A stretch of DNA of 64,000 nucleotides from Pantoea agglomerans (GTDB lineage: Bacteria; Pseudomonadota; Gammaproteobacteria; Enterobacterales; Enterobacteriaceae): the NCBI RefSeq assembly GCF_020149765.1, contig NZ_CP083809.1, forward strand, positions 1,426,001 to 1,490,000, written 5' to 3'. Below, piece after piece: positions 31,135 to 40,676 of the stretch. The translations under genes and the position numbers were made by a program. The notes beneath the pieces were generated by a model. It was not told where the DNA came from. It saw nothing but the letters and a program-made list of their open reading frames with translations, and ran no database searches. Numbering within the stretch: position 1 is the stretch's first letter; each line of letters begins with the position of its first letter.

Positions 31135-31226
31135 TGATTTCTCCACAGGACAGAGGCGGCCAGTGTAGCAAAATTTCGCCGCGCAGGCGTATCGTCGCGC
31201 CAGCGCATCACCCGAACGGAGGAGAG

Positions 31227-32006
31227 ATGCAGCTTAACCCTCAGGCTATTCAGGATCTTAATCTTATCGCCGCCTGGCTGGCGCTGGACGATATGCCTGC
31301 CGAAGGCGACATTGAAGCCGATATGGCGATACTGGCAGGCCACGCGGTGCTGCCAAATATCGAGGGCGCGGTAGCGCTGGCGAAAAAATTCGGGCTGCCT
31401 CTGCTGCTCAGCGGCGGCATCGGCCACGCCACCGGCGCGCTGGCGCAGGCGATGGCGCTGCATCCGCTCTATCGCGATATCGAGACGCGCGGCAAAAGCG
31501 AGGCGCAGATGCTGGCGGCGATCGCCCGCGTTTTCGGCGGCCTTGACGAGGAGCAGCTGCTGCTGGAGGGCGCGTCGCGCCACTCCGGCGAAAATGCCGC
31601 CTTTAGCCAGCGTCTGCTTGACGCCCGTCAGCTCCGGCCGCAGCGCGTGGTGCTGATCCAGGACCCGCTGCTGCAGCGCCGTACCGACGCTACCTTTCGC
31701 TGGCAGTGGCGCGAGCGCGACGACGCGCCGCGCTTTATCAACTGGCCGGTGTTTACCCCGGTCGTGACGATCGACTCCGGTATGGCGCGCATTACCGGCG
31801 CGCCGCCCCAGGGGCTGTGGTCGCTGGAGCGCTTTGTCCAGCTGCTGATGGGCGAAGTGCAGCGCCTGCGCAACGATGAAACGGGCTACGGCCCGCGCGG
31901 CGCGGGTTTCTTCGGCGACGTTGAGATGCCCGACGCGGTAGACGCCGCCTGGCATCGCCTGATGCAGCTGCCCGCCGTGCAGGCGCGGCTGGCGGCCGGG
32001 CGCTAA
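31227..32006 (+). CDS. ydcF: YdcF-family protein (DUF218)
   Basis: This 259-residue protein resembles E. coli YdcF, an S-adenosylmethionine-binding DUF218 protein of unclear function. It has the family blocks A-I-L-A-G-H-A-V-L-P, L-L-L-S-G-G-I-G-H, S-G-E-N-A and Q-D-P-L-L-Q-R-R-T-x-A-T-F. The ATG at 31227 follows GGAGGAG, so a longer in-frame start at 31134 inside the lacI leader is rejected. No signal peptide is seen. It ends one base before the convergent panE-like gene. Confidence 0.88.
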   Translation: MQLNPQAIQDLNLIAAWLALDDMPAEGDIEADMAILAGHAVLPNIEGAVALAKKFGLPLLLSGGIGHATGALAQAMALHPLYRDIETRGKSEAQMLAAIARVFGGLDEEQLLLEGASRHSGENAAFSQRLLDARQLRPQRVVLIQDPLLQRRTDATFRWQWRERDDAPRFINWPVFTPVVTIDSGMARITGAPPQGLWSLERFVQLLMGEVQRLRNDETGYGPRGAGFFGDVEMPDAVDAAWHRLMQLPAVQARLAAGR

Positions 32007-32918
32007 TTAACGGCTCTGTAAATAGACCTGCAAATTGACGTTCACCGCGTTAAGCAGCGGCACGCTGACGCCGTTGCGCGCCGCGCGCCGCACCAGATCG
32101 CCGATCACCTGTTCCGCTTCGATATCCTGACCCTGGCTTAAGTCGCGATACATCGAAGAGGTCATCGGCGTGGCCGGATTGCTCAGCAGCTCAAAGATTT
32201 TCGCCGTCACCGCCGGCCGCGGCTGATAGCCGTCGGCGGTAATCGTCGCCAGCACTTCGCTGAAAAGGCCGCGCAGCAGCGCTTCACCGCCCTCAGCGGT
32301 CAACGCCTGCCGCGTATCGCCGCGCGTCAGACAGCAGACCGCGCCGAGGGTGCTCAGCAGCAGCCACTTCTCCCACAGCTCGCCGATAATGTTGTCGGAA
32401 AAGATCGTGTCAACGCTGGCGGTGCGCAACGCCTCGTCGACGCGCTGCAGCCGCGCATCGTTACGGCCGTCCAGCGCGCCGTAGTAGATCTGATGCAGCG
32501 GCGTCATCTGCACCACTTCGCCCTGTTCGCCCAGGGTGGCGTTAATTTTCACCAGCCCGCCAATCACCTTATCGCCAAAGCGCTCGCGCAGCCTGTCGAA
32601 ATGGCGCATACCGTTAAGGATCGGCATGATCAGCGTCTGCTCACCTACAGCGGGCGCGATATCCTCCATCGCCTGCGCCAGGCCGAAACTTTTTACCGTC
32701 AGGATAATCAGATCCCAGGTGCCGCGCAGCGCGCCCGCCTGCGCCAGCTGCGGCTGCAGCTTCTCCACGCCCTGCGGCGTGCGCAGCACCAGCCCGTTCT
32801 CCTGTAGCTGTTTAAAACGGCGCTCGCGCACCAGAAAGGTGACATCGCGTCCCGCCTGCGCCAGACGCGCGCCAAAATATCCGCCGGTAGCCCCGGCGCC
32901 CACGATAAGAATGCGCAT
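32007..32918 (-). CDS. PanE/ApbA-family 2-dehydropantoate 2-reductase-like protein
   Basis: The 303-residue protein has the NADP loop G-A-G-A-T-G-G-Y-F-G at 7-16 and the PanE block L-L-S-T-L-G-A-V-C-C. The C-terminal domain has a S-S-M-Y-R-D-L-x-x-G segment typical of ketopantoate reductases. Enzymes of this fold reduce 2-dehydropantoate or other 2-oxo acids. It lies 72 bases downstream of an arsR-type gene in the same direction, so the two are probably one operon. It is a paralogue rather than clearly the biosynthetic panE. Confidence 0.85.
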   Translation of the reverse strand: MRILIVGAGATGGYFGARLAQAGRDVTFLVRERRFKQLQENGLVLRTPQGVEKLQPQLAQAGALRGTWDLIILTVKSFGLAQAMEDIAPAVGEQTLIMPILNGMRHFDRLRERFGDKVIGGLVKINATLGEQGEVVQMTPLHQIYYGALDGRNDARLQRVDEALRTASVDTIFSDNIIGELWEKWLLLSTLGAVCCLTRGDTRQALTAEGGEALLRGLFSEVLATITADGYQPRPAVTAKIFELLSNPATPMTSSMYRDLSQGQDIEAEQVIGDLVRRAARNGVSVPLLNAVNVNLQVYLQSR

Positions 32919-32990
32919 GATCGATTTTCCCTTAGCCGTTGAGGCTCCTACCTTAAAACCTGACGGCGGCGGTTGCCAGCGTCGCGTTGC

Positions 32991-33296
32991 TCAGCGCTGC
33001 GCCATCGCCGCCAGCAGGGCGGGGAGCAGGCCGGGAAAGCGCTGATCCAGACAGTCGCGGCGCAGCGAAATCAGATTTTCCCGCCCGACGGGGCGCTGCC
33101 AGATAACGCCGCTGTCGCGCAGCACGCGCCAGTGGTGCGTCATGGTCGATTTGGCGATCTCGCCGCGCAGCGCGTTGCAGCTCTGCTCGCCGTGCTGCGC
33201 CAGGGTCTGGAGAATGGCGAGGCGAATCGGGTTGCCGAGGGCAAACAGCACGTTCTCCAGTTTGATCTCGTGCGGCTGCGGATGATTTTCCAGCAT
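32991..33296 (-). CDS. ArsR-family winged-helix regulator
   Basis: This small regulator has 101 residues and a single winged HTH (about 15-85), with F-A-L-G-N-P-I-R-L-A-I-L and K-S-T-M-T-H-H-W-R-V-L. It lacks the C-x-C metal motif of ArsR; the cysteines are at about 40 and 82, so it may sense something else. It is transcribed towards the panE-like gene and away from the EF-G paralogue. A palindrome overlaps its -10 box. Confidence 0.88.
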   Translation of the reverse strand: MLENHPQPHEIKLENVLFALGNPIRLAILQTLAQHGEQSCNALRGEIAKSTMTHHWRVLRDSGVIWQRPVGRENLISLRRDCLDQRFPGLLPALLAAMAQR

Positions 33297-33320
33297 GGCG
33301 TTCCTGTTCTACGATCGATG

Positions 33321-33335
33321 AATTGCGCAATTATA
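33321..33335 (-). promoter_or_regulatory. arsR -10 box overlapped by a 12-base palindrome
   Basis: On the minus strand a perfect TATAAT (33330-33335) overlaps AATTGCGCAATT (33321-33332) by three bases, about 25 bases before the arsR start codon. This is the typical layout for self-repression. The -35 is poor, so the promoter may need help or be weak. Confidence 0.5.
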
Positions 33336-33437
33336 GCTCAAACTGTTCGCATTTAGTCGTACAGTGAGCGTAAGCTGCTTTTCGACGGCGCGCAATCCTG
33401 TGCGCCGCACCGACAGTCATCTGACTAAGGACGCATC

Positions 33438-35534
33438 ATGCCCCGAACACTTCCCGTTGAGCGTTACCGCAACATCGGCATCTCCGCGCATATCGATGCC
33501 GGTAAAACCACCACGACCGAGCGCATCCTGTTTTACACCGGAATGAGCCACAAGCTGGGTGAAGTGCACGATGGCGCCGCAACGACCGACTGGATGGCGC
33601 AGGAGCAGGAGCGTGGCATCACCATTACCTCGGCGGCGGTCAGCTGCTTCTGGCCCGGCATGGACGGCAGCTTCGCGCCGCACCGCATCAATATTATCGA
33701 CACGCCCGGCCACGTCGATTTCACCATCGAAGTCGAGCGCTCGATGCGCGTGCTGGACGGCGCGGTTATGGTCTATGACGCCGTCGGCGGCGTGCAGCCG
33801 CAGTCGGAAACGGTATGGCGTCAGGCCAATAAATATCATGTGCCGCGGCTGGCGTTCGTCAACAAAATGGATCGCCAGGGGGCGGATTTCTTCCGCGTGG
33901 TGCAGATGATGAAAGATCGCCTCAGCGCCAGCCCGGTGCCGATGGTTATCCCTATCGGCGCGGAGGAGCACTTCAGCGGCGTGGTCGATCTGCTGAAAAT
34001 GCAGGCGATTTACTGGGACGAGGCGTCGCAGGGCATGACCTTTAGCTATGCGCCCATCCCCGACGCGCTGCTGGAGCTGGCAAAGCTCTGGCGCGAAAAA
34101 ATGGTTTCGGCCGCCGCCGAGGCGAGCGACGAGCTAATGGAGGCCTGGCTGGAGAGCGGCGATCTGGAGCACGATCAGATTATCGCTGGCCTGCGCCAGC
34201 GCACGCTGCGCAACGAGATCCAGCCGATGCTGTGCGGCAGCGCCTTTAAGAACAAAGGGGTGCAGCGCATGCTGGATGCGGTGATCGAGCTGATGCCGTC
34301 GCCCGCCGATATTCCCGCCATTAAAGGCGTGGATGAAGAGGGCAATGAGGCGGAGCGGCATCCAGGCGATGACGAGCCTTTCTCAGCGCTGGCGTTCAAG
34401 CTGATGAGCGATCCCTTTGTCGGCCAGCTTACCTTTGTGCGCGTTTACTCCGGCGTGCTGCGCAAAGGGGAGAGCGTCTGGAATGCGGTAAAGGGCAAAA
34501 AAGAGCGCATCGGTCGCATCGTGCAGATGCATGCCAACGCGCGCCATGAAATCGAGGAGATCCGCGCCGGGGATATCGCCGCCTGCGTCGGGCTGAAAGA
34601 GGTGACCACCGGCGAGACGCTGTGCGATCCCAACGCCGTTATTACGCTGGAGCGTATGGAATTCCCGGAACCGGTGATCTCGCTGTCGATCGAGCCGAAA
34701 ACCAAAGGCGATCAGGAGAAGATGAGCCTGGCCTTGCAGCGGCTGGCGGCGGAAGATCCCTCGTTCCGGCTGCACACCGATGAGGAGTCCGGTCAGGCGA
34801 TTATCTCCGGCATGGGCGAGCTGCATCTGGAGATTATTGTCGATCGTCTGAAGCGCGAGTTCGGCGTTGAGGCAAATATCGGCCGTCCGCAGGTGACCTA
34901 CCGCGAAACGCTGCGTAAAGCGGCGCGCGACGTGGAAGGAAAATTTGTGCGGCAGTCGGGCGGGAAAGGGCAGTATGGCCACGTGGTGCTGACGCTGGAA
35001 CCGCTGGAGCCGGGCAGCGGCTTTGTCTTCGAAGACGCTACCAAAGGTGGGGTGGTGCCGCGCGAATATATCCCGTCGGTAGAGAAGGGGATCCGCGAGG
35101 CGCTTAACACCGGGGTAATTGCCGGGTACCCGATTGTGGACCTCAAAGCGACGCTCACTTTCGGCTCTTATCACGACGTCGACTCCTCGGAGATGGCGTT
35201 CCGCATGGCGGCCATCCTCGGCTTCCGCGCCGCCGCGAAGCTGGCGGAGCCGGTGCTGCTGGAGCCGGTAATGAAGGTTGAAGTTGAAACGCCGGAAGAG
35301 TATGCGGGCGGCATTATGGGCGATCTCTCGTCGCGTCGCGGACAGGTGCAGGGCATGGATGAGCATTTTGGCGGCCGGATTATCCGCGCCGAAGTGCCGC
35401 TGGCGGAGATGTTCGGCTACTCGACTGCGCTGCGCTCGCTGACGCAGGGGCGTGCCACCTACAGCATGGAGTTTGCCCACTACGCGCAGGCGCCGCGTCA
35501 GGTAGCCGACGCGGTGATTGCCGCGCGCCACTAA
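33438..35534 (+). CDS. Elongation factor G paralogue
   Basis: This is a full-length translocase GTPase of 698 residues, highly similar to E. coli EF-G. G motifs are intact: [10 protein letters not shown] (17-26), D-T-P-G-H (88-92) and N-K-M-D (142-145). Domain IV (G-Q-Y-G-H region) and the C-terminal domain are complete. It is not in the str operon, so it is a second copy. Residue 114 is Asp where E. coli EF-G has the redox-sensitive Cys114, while Cys266 is kept. It is divergent from the arsR-type gene. Confidence 0.93.
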   Translation: MPRTLPVERYRNIGISAHIDAGKTTTTERILFYTGMSHKLGEVHDGAATTDWMAQEQERGITITSAAVSCFWPGMDGSFAPHRINIIDTPGHVDFTIEVERSMRVLDGAVMVYDAVGGVQPQSETVWRQANKYHVPRLAFVNKMDRQGADFFRVVQMMKDRLSASPVPMVIPIGAEEHFSGVVDLLKMQAIYWDEASQGMTFSYAPIPDALLELAKLWREKMVSAAAEASDELMEAWLESGDLEHDQIIAGLRQRTLRNEIQPMLCGSAFKNKGVQRMLDAVIELMPSPADIPAIKGVDEEGNEAERHPGDDEPFSALAFKLMSDPFVGQLTFVRVYSGVLRKGESVWNAVKGKKERIGRIVQMHANARHEIEEIRAGDIAACVGLKEVTTGETLCDPNAVITLERMEFPEPVISLSIEPKTKGDQEKMSLALQRLAAEDPSFRLHTDEESGQAIISGMGELHLEIIVDRLKREFGVEANIGRPQVTYRETLRKAARDVEGKFVRQSGGKGQYGHVVLTLEPLEPGSGFVFEDATKGGVVPREYIPSVEKGIREALNTGVIAGYPIVDLKATLTFGSYHDVDSSEMAFRMAAILGFRAAAKLAEPVLLEPVMKVEVETPEEYAGGIMGDLSSRRGQVQGMDEHFGGRIIRAEVPLAEMFGYSTALRSLTQGRATYSMEFAHYAQAPRQVADAVIAARH

Positions 35535-35593
35535 GCCGCTAAACTATGATGGCAGGGACGCCATCTTTCCCTAATCCCGCCTCGCGCCAAACC

Positions 35594-35639
35594 ATTGTCA
35601 CTATTCTCGTTTTACTTCCCCTTTTCGGACGTTTAATCA
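35594..35639 (+). promoter_or_regulatory. Promoter and direct-repeat site before the first binding-protein gene
   Basis: TTTACT (35611-35616) and TAATCA (35634-35639) are 17 bases apart. Just upstream ATTGTC-ACT-ATTCTC forms a direct repeat of 9-base period. The same arrangement recurs at 37420-37465, which supports both being functional. Confidence 0.55.
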
Positions 35640-35706
35640 TTTCGCGGCTCGACTCTTTGCGCGCGTCGCTGGCGCGCACCTTTCTACTCTTGCGGACAAG
35701 GACACT

Positions 35707-37323
35707 ATGAACGCCAATTCTCTGCACCGCGCGCTGGGCGCGATCTGCCTGCTGGGCCACGTCGCCGCCGTCTCCGCTGCCGAAACGCCGCGAGCGGGCG
35801 GCAGCTTTACCGTCGGCGTTGAAACCGAACCCAATACCTTTAACCCGCAGCTCAACGGACAGGCCAAGGCCGATGTCACGCTGCGCAACGTCTGGGAGTC
35901 GCTGCTGGCGCGCCAGCCCGACGGCAGCTTCGTTCCCTGGCTGGCGCAGAGCTATCAGGCCAGCCCGGACGGCAGCCAGTATCGCTTTACGCTGCGCCGC
36001 GACGTGCTCTTTTCCAACGGCGAAAAGCTGGATGCGCAGGCGGTGGCGGAGAATTTCCGCCATACCCAGGATGCGCGATATTGCGCGGGAACCAGCCTGT
36101 GCATGATGGGGGCGCGCATCAGCAGCATCGAAACGCCAGACGACTTTACGGTGGTGATCACCCTGAAGCAGGGCTACACGCCGTTTCTCTCGTTCGCCGC
36201 CGCGCTGGAGATCCTCGCGCCCGCCAGCTGGCGGTCGGCGCAGCTCAAGTCAGGCGGCAAGGAGATAGCCGGCACCGGCCCCTTTATTCTCGACAGCTAT
36301 GAGAAAGGCCAGCAGGTGACCTTCGTGCGCAACCCGCACTATCGCTGGGCGCCCGCCACGGCAAAACATCAGGGGCCGGCGTATCTCGATCGCGTCACCT
36401 ATCGCTTTTTGCCGGAATCCTCGGTGCGCACCGGCGCGCTGCTCTCCGGCCAGCTCGACGCCATTGAGGGCATCTCCGGCAACGACGCGGGCGAATTTAA
36501 AGACAACGGCGACTTCACCTTTCAGCATGCGCTCAATACCGGTACGCCGTACTCGCTCTATCTCAACGTCGACTATGGCCCGACGCAGGATGTCCGCGTG
36601 CGTCAGGCGATCGTCAGCGGGCTTGATATCGATCCGCTGCTGAAATCGGTCTATCGCGGCGAACGCACGCGCGGCTGGGGCATTACCTCGCCGGTTGAAC
36701 CGCTCTACGACAAGGCGCTGGAGGGCAAATATGGCAACCAGCCGGAGGCCGCTAACCGGCTGCTGGACGAGGCGGGCTGGGCCACGCGCGACAGCGAAGG
36801 TTTTCGCAGTAAAGCGGGCCAGCGGCTGAGCATTGAGGTCATCCAGGCGCAGGCGACGGTGCGCGACCAGCGCGACGTGCTGCTGCAGGCGATTCAGGCG
36901 CAGGCGCGGCAGCGGCTTGGCGTTGATTTCAGGCTGCGCTACGTCGATTCCGGCACCTATGCCGAGGTGCGCAACAGCGGCAGGTTCGGCGCGATTGCCA
37001 ACTCCAATACCGAAACCGACGGTATCGATATTGAAAATCACTACCGGCCCATCAGCCAGGGCGGGGCGATCAACTACAGCCGGGTCAATGATGCGCAGAT
37101 CAACGCGCTGCTGGATAAAGCCGCCAGCACGCTGGACGTCGCGCAGCGCCGTCAGGCTTACAGCGAACTGCAAAACCGCGCGCTGCGCCAGCTGGCGCTG
37201 GCGGTGCCGCTCTATCAGCCGGAAGATCAGATCGCCGCCGCGCGCTATGTCCACGGCTATGGCTTCCGCAGCTTTAAGCAGATGCCGGAAAACGCCTATG
37301 AGGTCTGGCTAAGCGATCGTTAA
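35707..37323 (+). CDS. Peptide/nickel-type ABC transporter substrate-binding protein, copy 1
   Basis: The 538-residue periplasmic protein is of the SBP family 5 (DppA/OppA-like). It has a signal peptide cleaved near V-S-A, then G-G-S-F-T-V-G-V-E-T-E-P-N-T-F-N-P, Y-E-K-G-Q-Q-V-T-F-V-R-N-P and the C-terminal A-L-A-V-P-L-Y-Q-P-E. It is clearly over 80% identical by eye to the second copy at 38061. The fold is known to bind peptides, glutathione or metals. It may belong to the family seen in Klebsiella beside luciferase-like monooxygenases (from memory, unverified). Confidence 0.88.
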   Translation: MNANSLHRALGAICLLGHVAAVSAAETPRAGGSFTVGVETEPNTFNPQLNGQAKADVTLRNVWESLLARQPDGSFVPWLAQSYQASPDGSQYRFTLRRDVLFSNGEKLDAQAVAENFRHTQDARYCAGTSLCMMGARISSIETPDDFTVVITLKQGYTPFLSFAAALEILAPASWRSAQLKSGGKEIAGTGPFILDSYEKGQQVTFVRNPHYRWAPATAKHQGPAYLDRVTYRFLPESSVRTGALLSGQLDAIEGISGNDAGEFKDNGDFTFQHALNTGTPYSLYLNVDYGPTQDVRVRQAIVSGLDIDPLLKSVYRGERTRGWGITSPVEPLYDKALEGKYGNQPEAANRLLDEAGWATRDSEGFRSKAGQRLSIEVIQAQATVRDQRDVLLQAIQAQARQRLGVDFRLRYVDSGTYAEVRNSGRFGAIANSNTETDGIDIENHYRPISQGGAINYSRVNDAQINALLDKAASTLDVAQRRQAYSELQNRALRQLALAVPLYQPEDQIAAARYVHGYGFRSFKQMPENAYEVWLSDR

Positions 37324-37419
37324 TTCACGCCAGGCTTAGATAAAGTTGTTATTTCAATATGCGCCTGGCGCAATTATTCCCGCGCCATGCCGGGGCGGAT
37401 TCCCATATTCAACAAAACG

Positions 37420-37465
37420 ATTGTCATTATTGTCGGTTTACATTCTTCGCGCCGGATTTTAATAA
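37420..37465 (+). promoter_or_regulatory. Promoter and direct-repeat site before the acetyltransferase gene
   Basis: TTTACA (37437-37442) and TAATAA (37460-37465) are 17 bases apart. ATTGTC-ATT-ATTGTC lies just upstream. Together with the site at 35594 it forms a duplicated regulatory unit. Confidence 0.6.
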
Positions 37466-37496
37466 TTTCCCGGTAATTAATCGAGAGAGCGAAAAT

Positions 37497-38021
37497 ATGA
37501 GTCAGTCCGTTCAGGTGGCAAAATCCGACGATGCAGAAGAGATCTTCGCCCTGCTGCAGCGCGCCTATGCCTCGCTGCTGGAGCAGGATATCCATTTCAC
37601 CATTACGCAGGGCAACGTGAGCCAGGTGCGTCAGACCATCGAGCGCGAAACCGTGCTGGTGTTGCGCAAGTGGCAGCGGGCGGTTGCCACGGTGACGGTG
37701 CGCTTTCCCTGGACTCAGGAGGCGAACGCGCCGTCGCAGCTGCCGTTTATTCACTGGTTCGCCGTCGATCCCGATTTTAAAGGCCAGGGCTATGGCCGTG
37801 AAATAATCAGCTGGGCGGAGGATCATTTATTAAAAGAGACGTTAAAAGCGCCGGGCGTTTATCTGGCCACCGCAGTCAAACATCCGTGGCTGAGTGAATT
37901 ATATCAGCGCCGCGGCTATCAGCCTTTTTATCATCGCACTAATCCGCTGGGTGAAGCGCTGGTGTTTCTGAAAAAGGAATTTCAGCCTGAAGTCGCCACC
38001 GAAATTGCTCGCTCGGCCTGA
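37497..38021 (+). CDS. GNAT-family N-acetyltransferase
   Basis: The 174-residue protein shows the acetyl-CoA-binding motif F-A-V-D-P-D-F-K-G-Q-G-Y-G-R-E-I near 84-99, and Y-Q-R-R-G-Y-Q-P-F near the C-terminus. It transfers acetyl from acetyl-CoA to an amine, here unknown. The ATG at 37497 places the protein after the promoter; an in-frame start at 37359 would lie upstream of it. It sits between the two binding-protein copies. In Bacillus yxe-type clusters a similar enzyme N-acetylates S-modified cysteines before flavin-dependent cleavage, which may be relevant. Confidence 0.85.
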   Translation: MSQSVQVAKSDDAEEIFALLQRAYASLLEQDIHFTITQGNVSQVRQTIERETVLVLRKWQRAVATVTVRFPWTQEANAPSQLPFIHWFAVDPDFKGQGYGREIISWAEDHLLKETLKAPGVYLATAVKHPWLSELYQRRGYQPFYHRTNPLGEALVFLKKEFQPEVATEIARSA

Positions 38022-38060
38022 TTTTTATAATAAAACGCACCTGCATTTAATAAGGACAAT

Positions 38061-39674
38061 ATGAAAAAGATTTTTACCCTGGCGCTGGGTTTCACCTCTC
38101 TGTTGGGAAGCGCATCACCTCTGCTGGCCGCTGACGCGCCGCACAGCGGCGGCAGTTTGACGGTTGGCGTCGAGACCGAACCTACCACCTTTAACCCGCA
38201 GCTCAACGGCCAGGACAAAGCAGAGATCACCCTGCGTAATTTCTGGGAATCGCTGCTGGCGCGCCGCCCCGACGGCAGCTTTGTGCCCTGGCTGGCGGAG
38301 AGCTATCAGATCAGCCCGGACGGCAAAACGCTGCGCTTTACGCTGCGCCACGACGTCACCTTCTCCAACGGCGAAAAGCTGAACGCCCAGGCGGTAGCGG
38401 AGAATTTCCGCCATACCCAGGATGCCCGATATTGCGCGGGCACCAGCCTGTGTCTGATGGGCACCCATATCGCCAGCATTGAGACGCCGGACGATACCAC
38501 TGTGGTGATTAATCTCAACGCCACCTATTCGCCGTTCCTGTCGTTCGCCGCCGGGCTGCAGATCCTTGCGCCCGCCAGCTGGCAGTCGACGCAGCTCAAG
38601 TCGGGCGGCAAAGAGATTGCAGGCACCGGGCCGTTTATTCTTGACAGCTACGAGAAGGGGCAGCAGGTCACCTTCGTGCGAAACCCGAACTACCGCTGGG
38701 CGCCCGCCACGGCGAAGCACCAGGGACCGGCCTATCTTGAGCGCGTCACCTACCGGTTCCTGCCGGAATCTTCGGTGCGCACCGGCGCGCTGCTCTCCGG
38801 CCAGGTGGACGCCATCGAAGGCATCTCCGGCAACGACGCGGGCGAATTTAAAGACAACGGCGACTTCACCTACCAGCACGCGCTCAATACCGGCACGCCA
38901 TATTCGCTGTTCCTTAACGTCGACTATGGCCCGACGCAGGATGTGCGCGTGCGCCAGGCGCTGCTGCAGGGGCTGGAGATCGATCCGCTGCTGAAATCGG
39001 TCTATCGCGGCGAACGCACCCGCGCGTGGGGCATCACCTCGCCGGTCGATCCGCTGTATGACAAGGCGCTGGAGGGCAAATATGGCAATCAGCCAGACGC
39101 CGCCAACAGGCTGCTGGATGAGGCGGGCTGGAGCGCGCGCGACAGCGAAGGATTCCGCACCAAAGCGGGCCAGCGGCTGCGCATCGAGCTGATCCAGGCG
39201 CAGGCAACGGTGCGCGACCAGCGCGACGTGCTGCTGCAGGCGATTCAGGCGCAGGCGCGCCAGCGGCTCGGCGTCGACCTGAAACTCAACTATGTCGATT
39301 CCGGCACCTACACCGAGGTGCGCGCCAGCAGCAAGTTCGGCACCATCGCCAACTCCAATACGCCTACCGACGGCGTCGATATAGAAAACCACTACCGGCC
39401 GATCAAACAGGGCGGCGCTATCAACTACAGCCGCGTTAACGATGCGCAGATCAACGCGCTGCTCGATAAGGCCGCCGGCACGCTGGATATCGCCCAGCGC
39501 CGTCAGGCCTATAGCGATCTGCAAACGCGGGCGCTGACCGAGCTTGCGCTGGCGCTGCCGCTCTACGAGCCGGAAGACCAGCTTGCCACGGCCAGCTACG
39601 TGCACGGCTACGGCTTCCGCAGCTACAAACAGATGCCGGAAAGCGTTTACGACGTCTGGCTTAGCGAACACTAA
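38061..39674 (+). CDS. Peptide/nickel-type ABC transporter substrate-binding protein, copy 2
   Basis: This 537-residue protein is a near duplicate of the product at 35707. It has a different signal peptide (ending P-L-L-A-A) and scattered changes such as D-T-T-V-V-I-N-L. Long identical blocks include K-S-G-G-K-E-I-A-G-T-G-P-F-I-L-D and A-T-V-R-D-Q-R-D-V-L-L-Q. It is 12 bases before the permease genes, so it is the copy directly linked to the transporter. The pair may bind related ligands with different affinity (inference). Confidence 0.88.
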   Translation: MKKIFTLALGFTSLLGSASPLLAADAPHSGGSLTVGVETEPTTFNPQLNGQDKAEITLRNFWESLLARRPDGSFVPWLAESYQISPDGKTLRFTLRHDVTFSNGEKLNAQAVAENFRHTQDARYCAGTSLCLMGTHIASIETPDDTTVVINLNATYSPFLSFAAGLQILAPASWQSTQLKSGGKEIAGTGPFILDSYEKGQQVTFVRNPNYRWAPATAKHQGPAYLERVTYRFLPESSVRTGALLSGQVDAIEGISGNDAGEFKDNGDFTYQHALNTGTPYSLFLNVDYGPTQDVRVRQALLQGLEIDPLLKSVYRGERTRAWGITSPVDPLYDKALEGKYGNQPDAANRLLDEAGWSARDSEGFRTKAGQRLRIELIQAQATVRDQRDVLLQAIQAQARQRLGVDLKLNYVDSGTYTEVRASSKFGTIANSNTPTDGVDIENHYRPIKQGGAINYSRVNDAQINALLDKAAGTLDIAQRRQAYSDLQTRALTELALALPLYEPEDQLATASYVHGYGFRSYKQMPESVYDVWLSEH

Positions 39675-39686
39675 CAGGAGGCGAGG

Positions 39687-40676
39687 ATGAGTCTGGAGAG
39701 CATCGCAACCCGCGCGCCGCGTAAGCCGACGCCCTCATTCTGGCGCAATGCGCTGGCGCGGCGCATTGCCGGGCGGCTGTCTGGCGGCGTGCTGGTGCTG
39801 TGGGCGGCCGTTACGCTGGCGTTTCTCGGCGTGCATCTGGCGCCGGGCGACATTGTGAGCCTGCTGATTGGCGAACAGGTGCGCACGGCGGCCATTGAGG
39901 CGGCGATCCGCGCCGAATGGGGGCTGAACGAACCTTTGTGGCTGCAATATCTGCACTATTTATGGCGCGTGCTGCACGGCGATTTCGGGCGCTCCTACAT
40001 CCTTAATACCGAGGTGAGCCATCTGCTGGCAACGCAGCTGTGGCCCACCATCAAGCTGACGCTGGCGGCGCTGCTGGTGAGCATTCTCTTCGCCGTGGCG
40101 GTGGCGGTCAGCACCGCGCATCGCCGCTGGGGCCGCCGCGCGGCCAACGCGGTGGAGCTGCTGCTGGCTTCGACGCCGTCGTTCTGGATGGGCATCGTGC
40201 TGCTGTTTGTTTTCAGCTTTACGCTGCGCTGGTTCCCGGTGGCGGGCGACCGCACGCTCTCGGCGCTGGTGCTGCCTGCGCTGGCGCTGGGACTGGCGCA
40301 GGGCGCGGTGGTGGCCCAGCTGCTGCGGCGCGAGCTGGAGCGCGCGCTGGATGCTCCCTTTACCCTGACGCTGCGCGCCTGGGGCATCGGCGAAACCACT
40401 ATTCGTTTGCGCCACGCGCTGCGCCATGCCGCCTTGCCCGCCGTCACCCTGACCGGCTGGCTGGTGGGCGGCCTGCTGAGCGGTGCGGTGATCACTGAGC
40501 AGGTGTTTGGCCGGCCCGGACTTGGCAAGCTGACGGTCGACGCGGTGCTGGCGAAAGATCTGCCGGTGGTGCTGGCGGTCGCCATTTTATCGGCGTTGAT
40601 CTACGTGGTGATGAGCACGCTGGTGGACATTCTGGCGCTGTGGATCGATCCGCGCCTGCGTGGGGAGAACCAATAA
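39687..40676 (+). CDS. ABC transporter permease (DppB/OppB-like)
   Basis: The 329-residue inner-membrane protein has about six membrane helices. The binding-protein-dependent permease motif lies in the A-W-G-I-G-E-T-T-I-R-L-R-H-A-L-R-H-A region near 231-248. The N-terminus has the H-L-A-P-G-D segment typical of DppB. A GGAGG-type ribosome site precedes the ATG. Its stop overlaps the next start (TAATG). Confidence 0.9.
   Translation: MSLESIATRAPRKPTPSFWRNALARRIAGRLSGGVLVLWAAVTLAFLGVHLAPGDIVSLLIGEQVRTAAIEAAIRAEWGLNEPLWLQYLHYLWRVLHGDFGRSYILNTEVSHLLATQLWPTIKLTLAALLVSILFAVAVAVSTAHRRWGRRAANAVELLLASTPSFWMGIVLLFVFSFTLRWFPVAGDRTLSALVLPALALGLAQGAVVAQLLRRELERALDAPFTLTLRAWGIGETTIRLRHALRHAALPAVTLTGWLVGGLLSGAVITEQVFGRPGLGKLTVDAVLAKDLPVVLAVAILSALIYVVMSTLVDILALWIDPRLRGENQ

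Noticed and set aside
31135..31226. A lac-operator-like site in the lacI/ydcF intergenic region
   Set aside because: No sequence resembling the AATTGTGAGC half site was seen there.
34383..39671. Antisense frames over the EF-G paralogue and the binding-protein genes (34383-35531, 36250-37254, 38115-39671)
   Set aside because: The sense genes are full-length and conserved. The antisense products are similar to each other only because the two binding-protein genes are duplicates.
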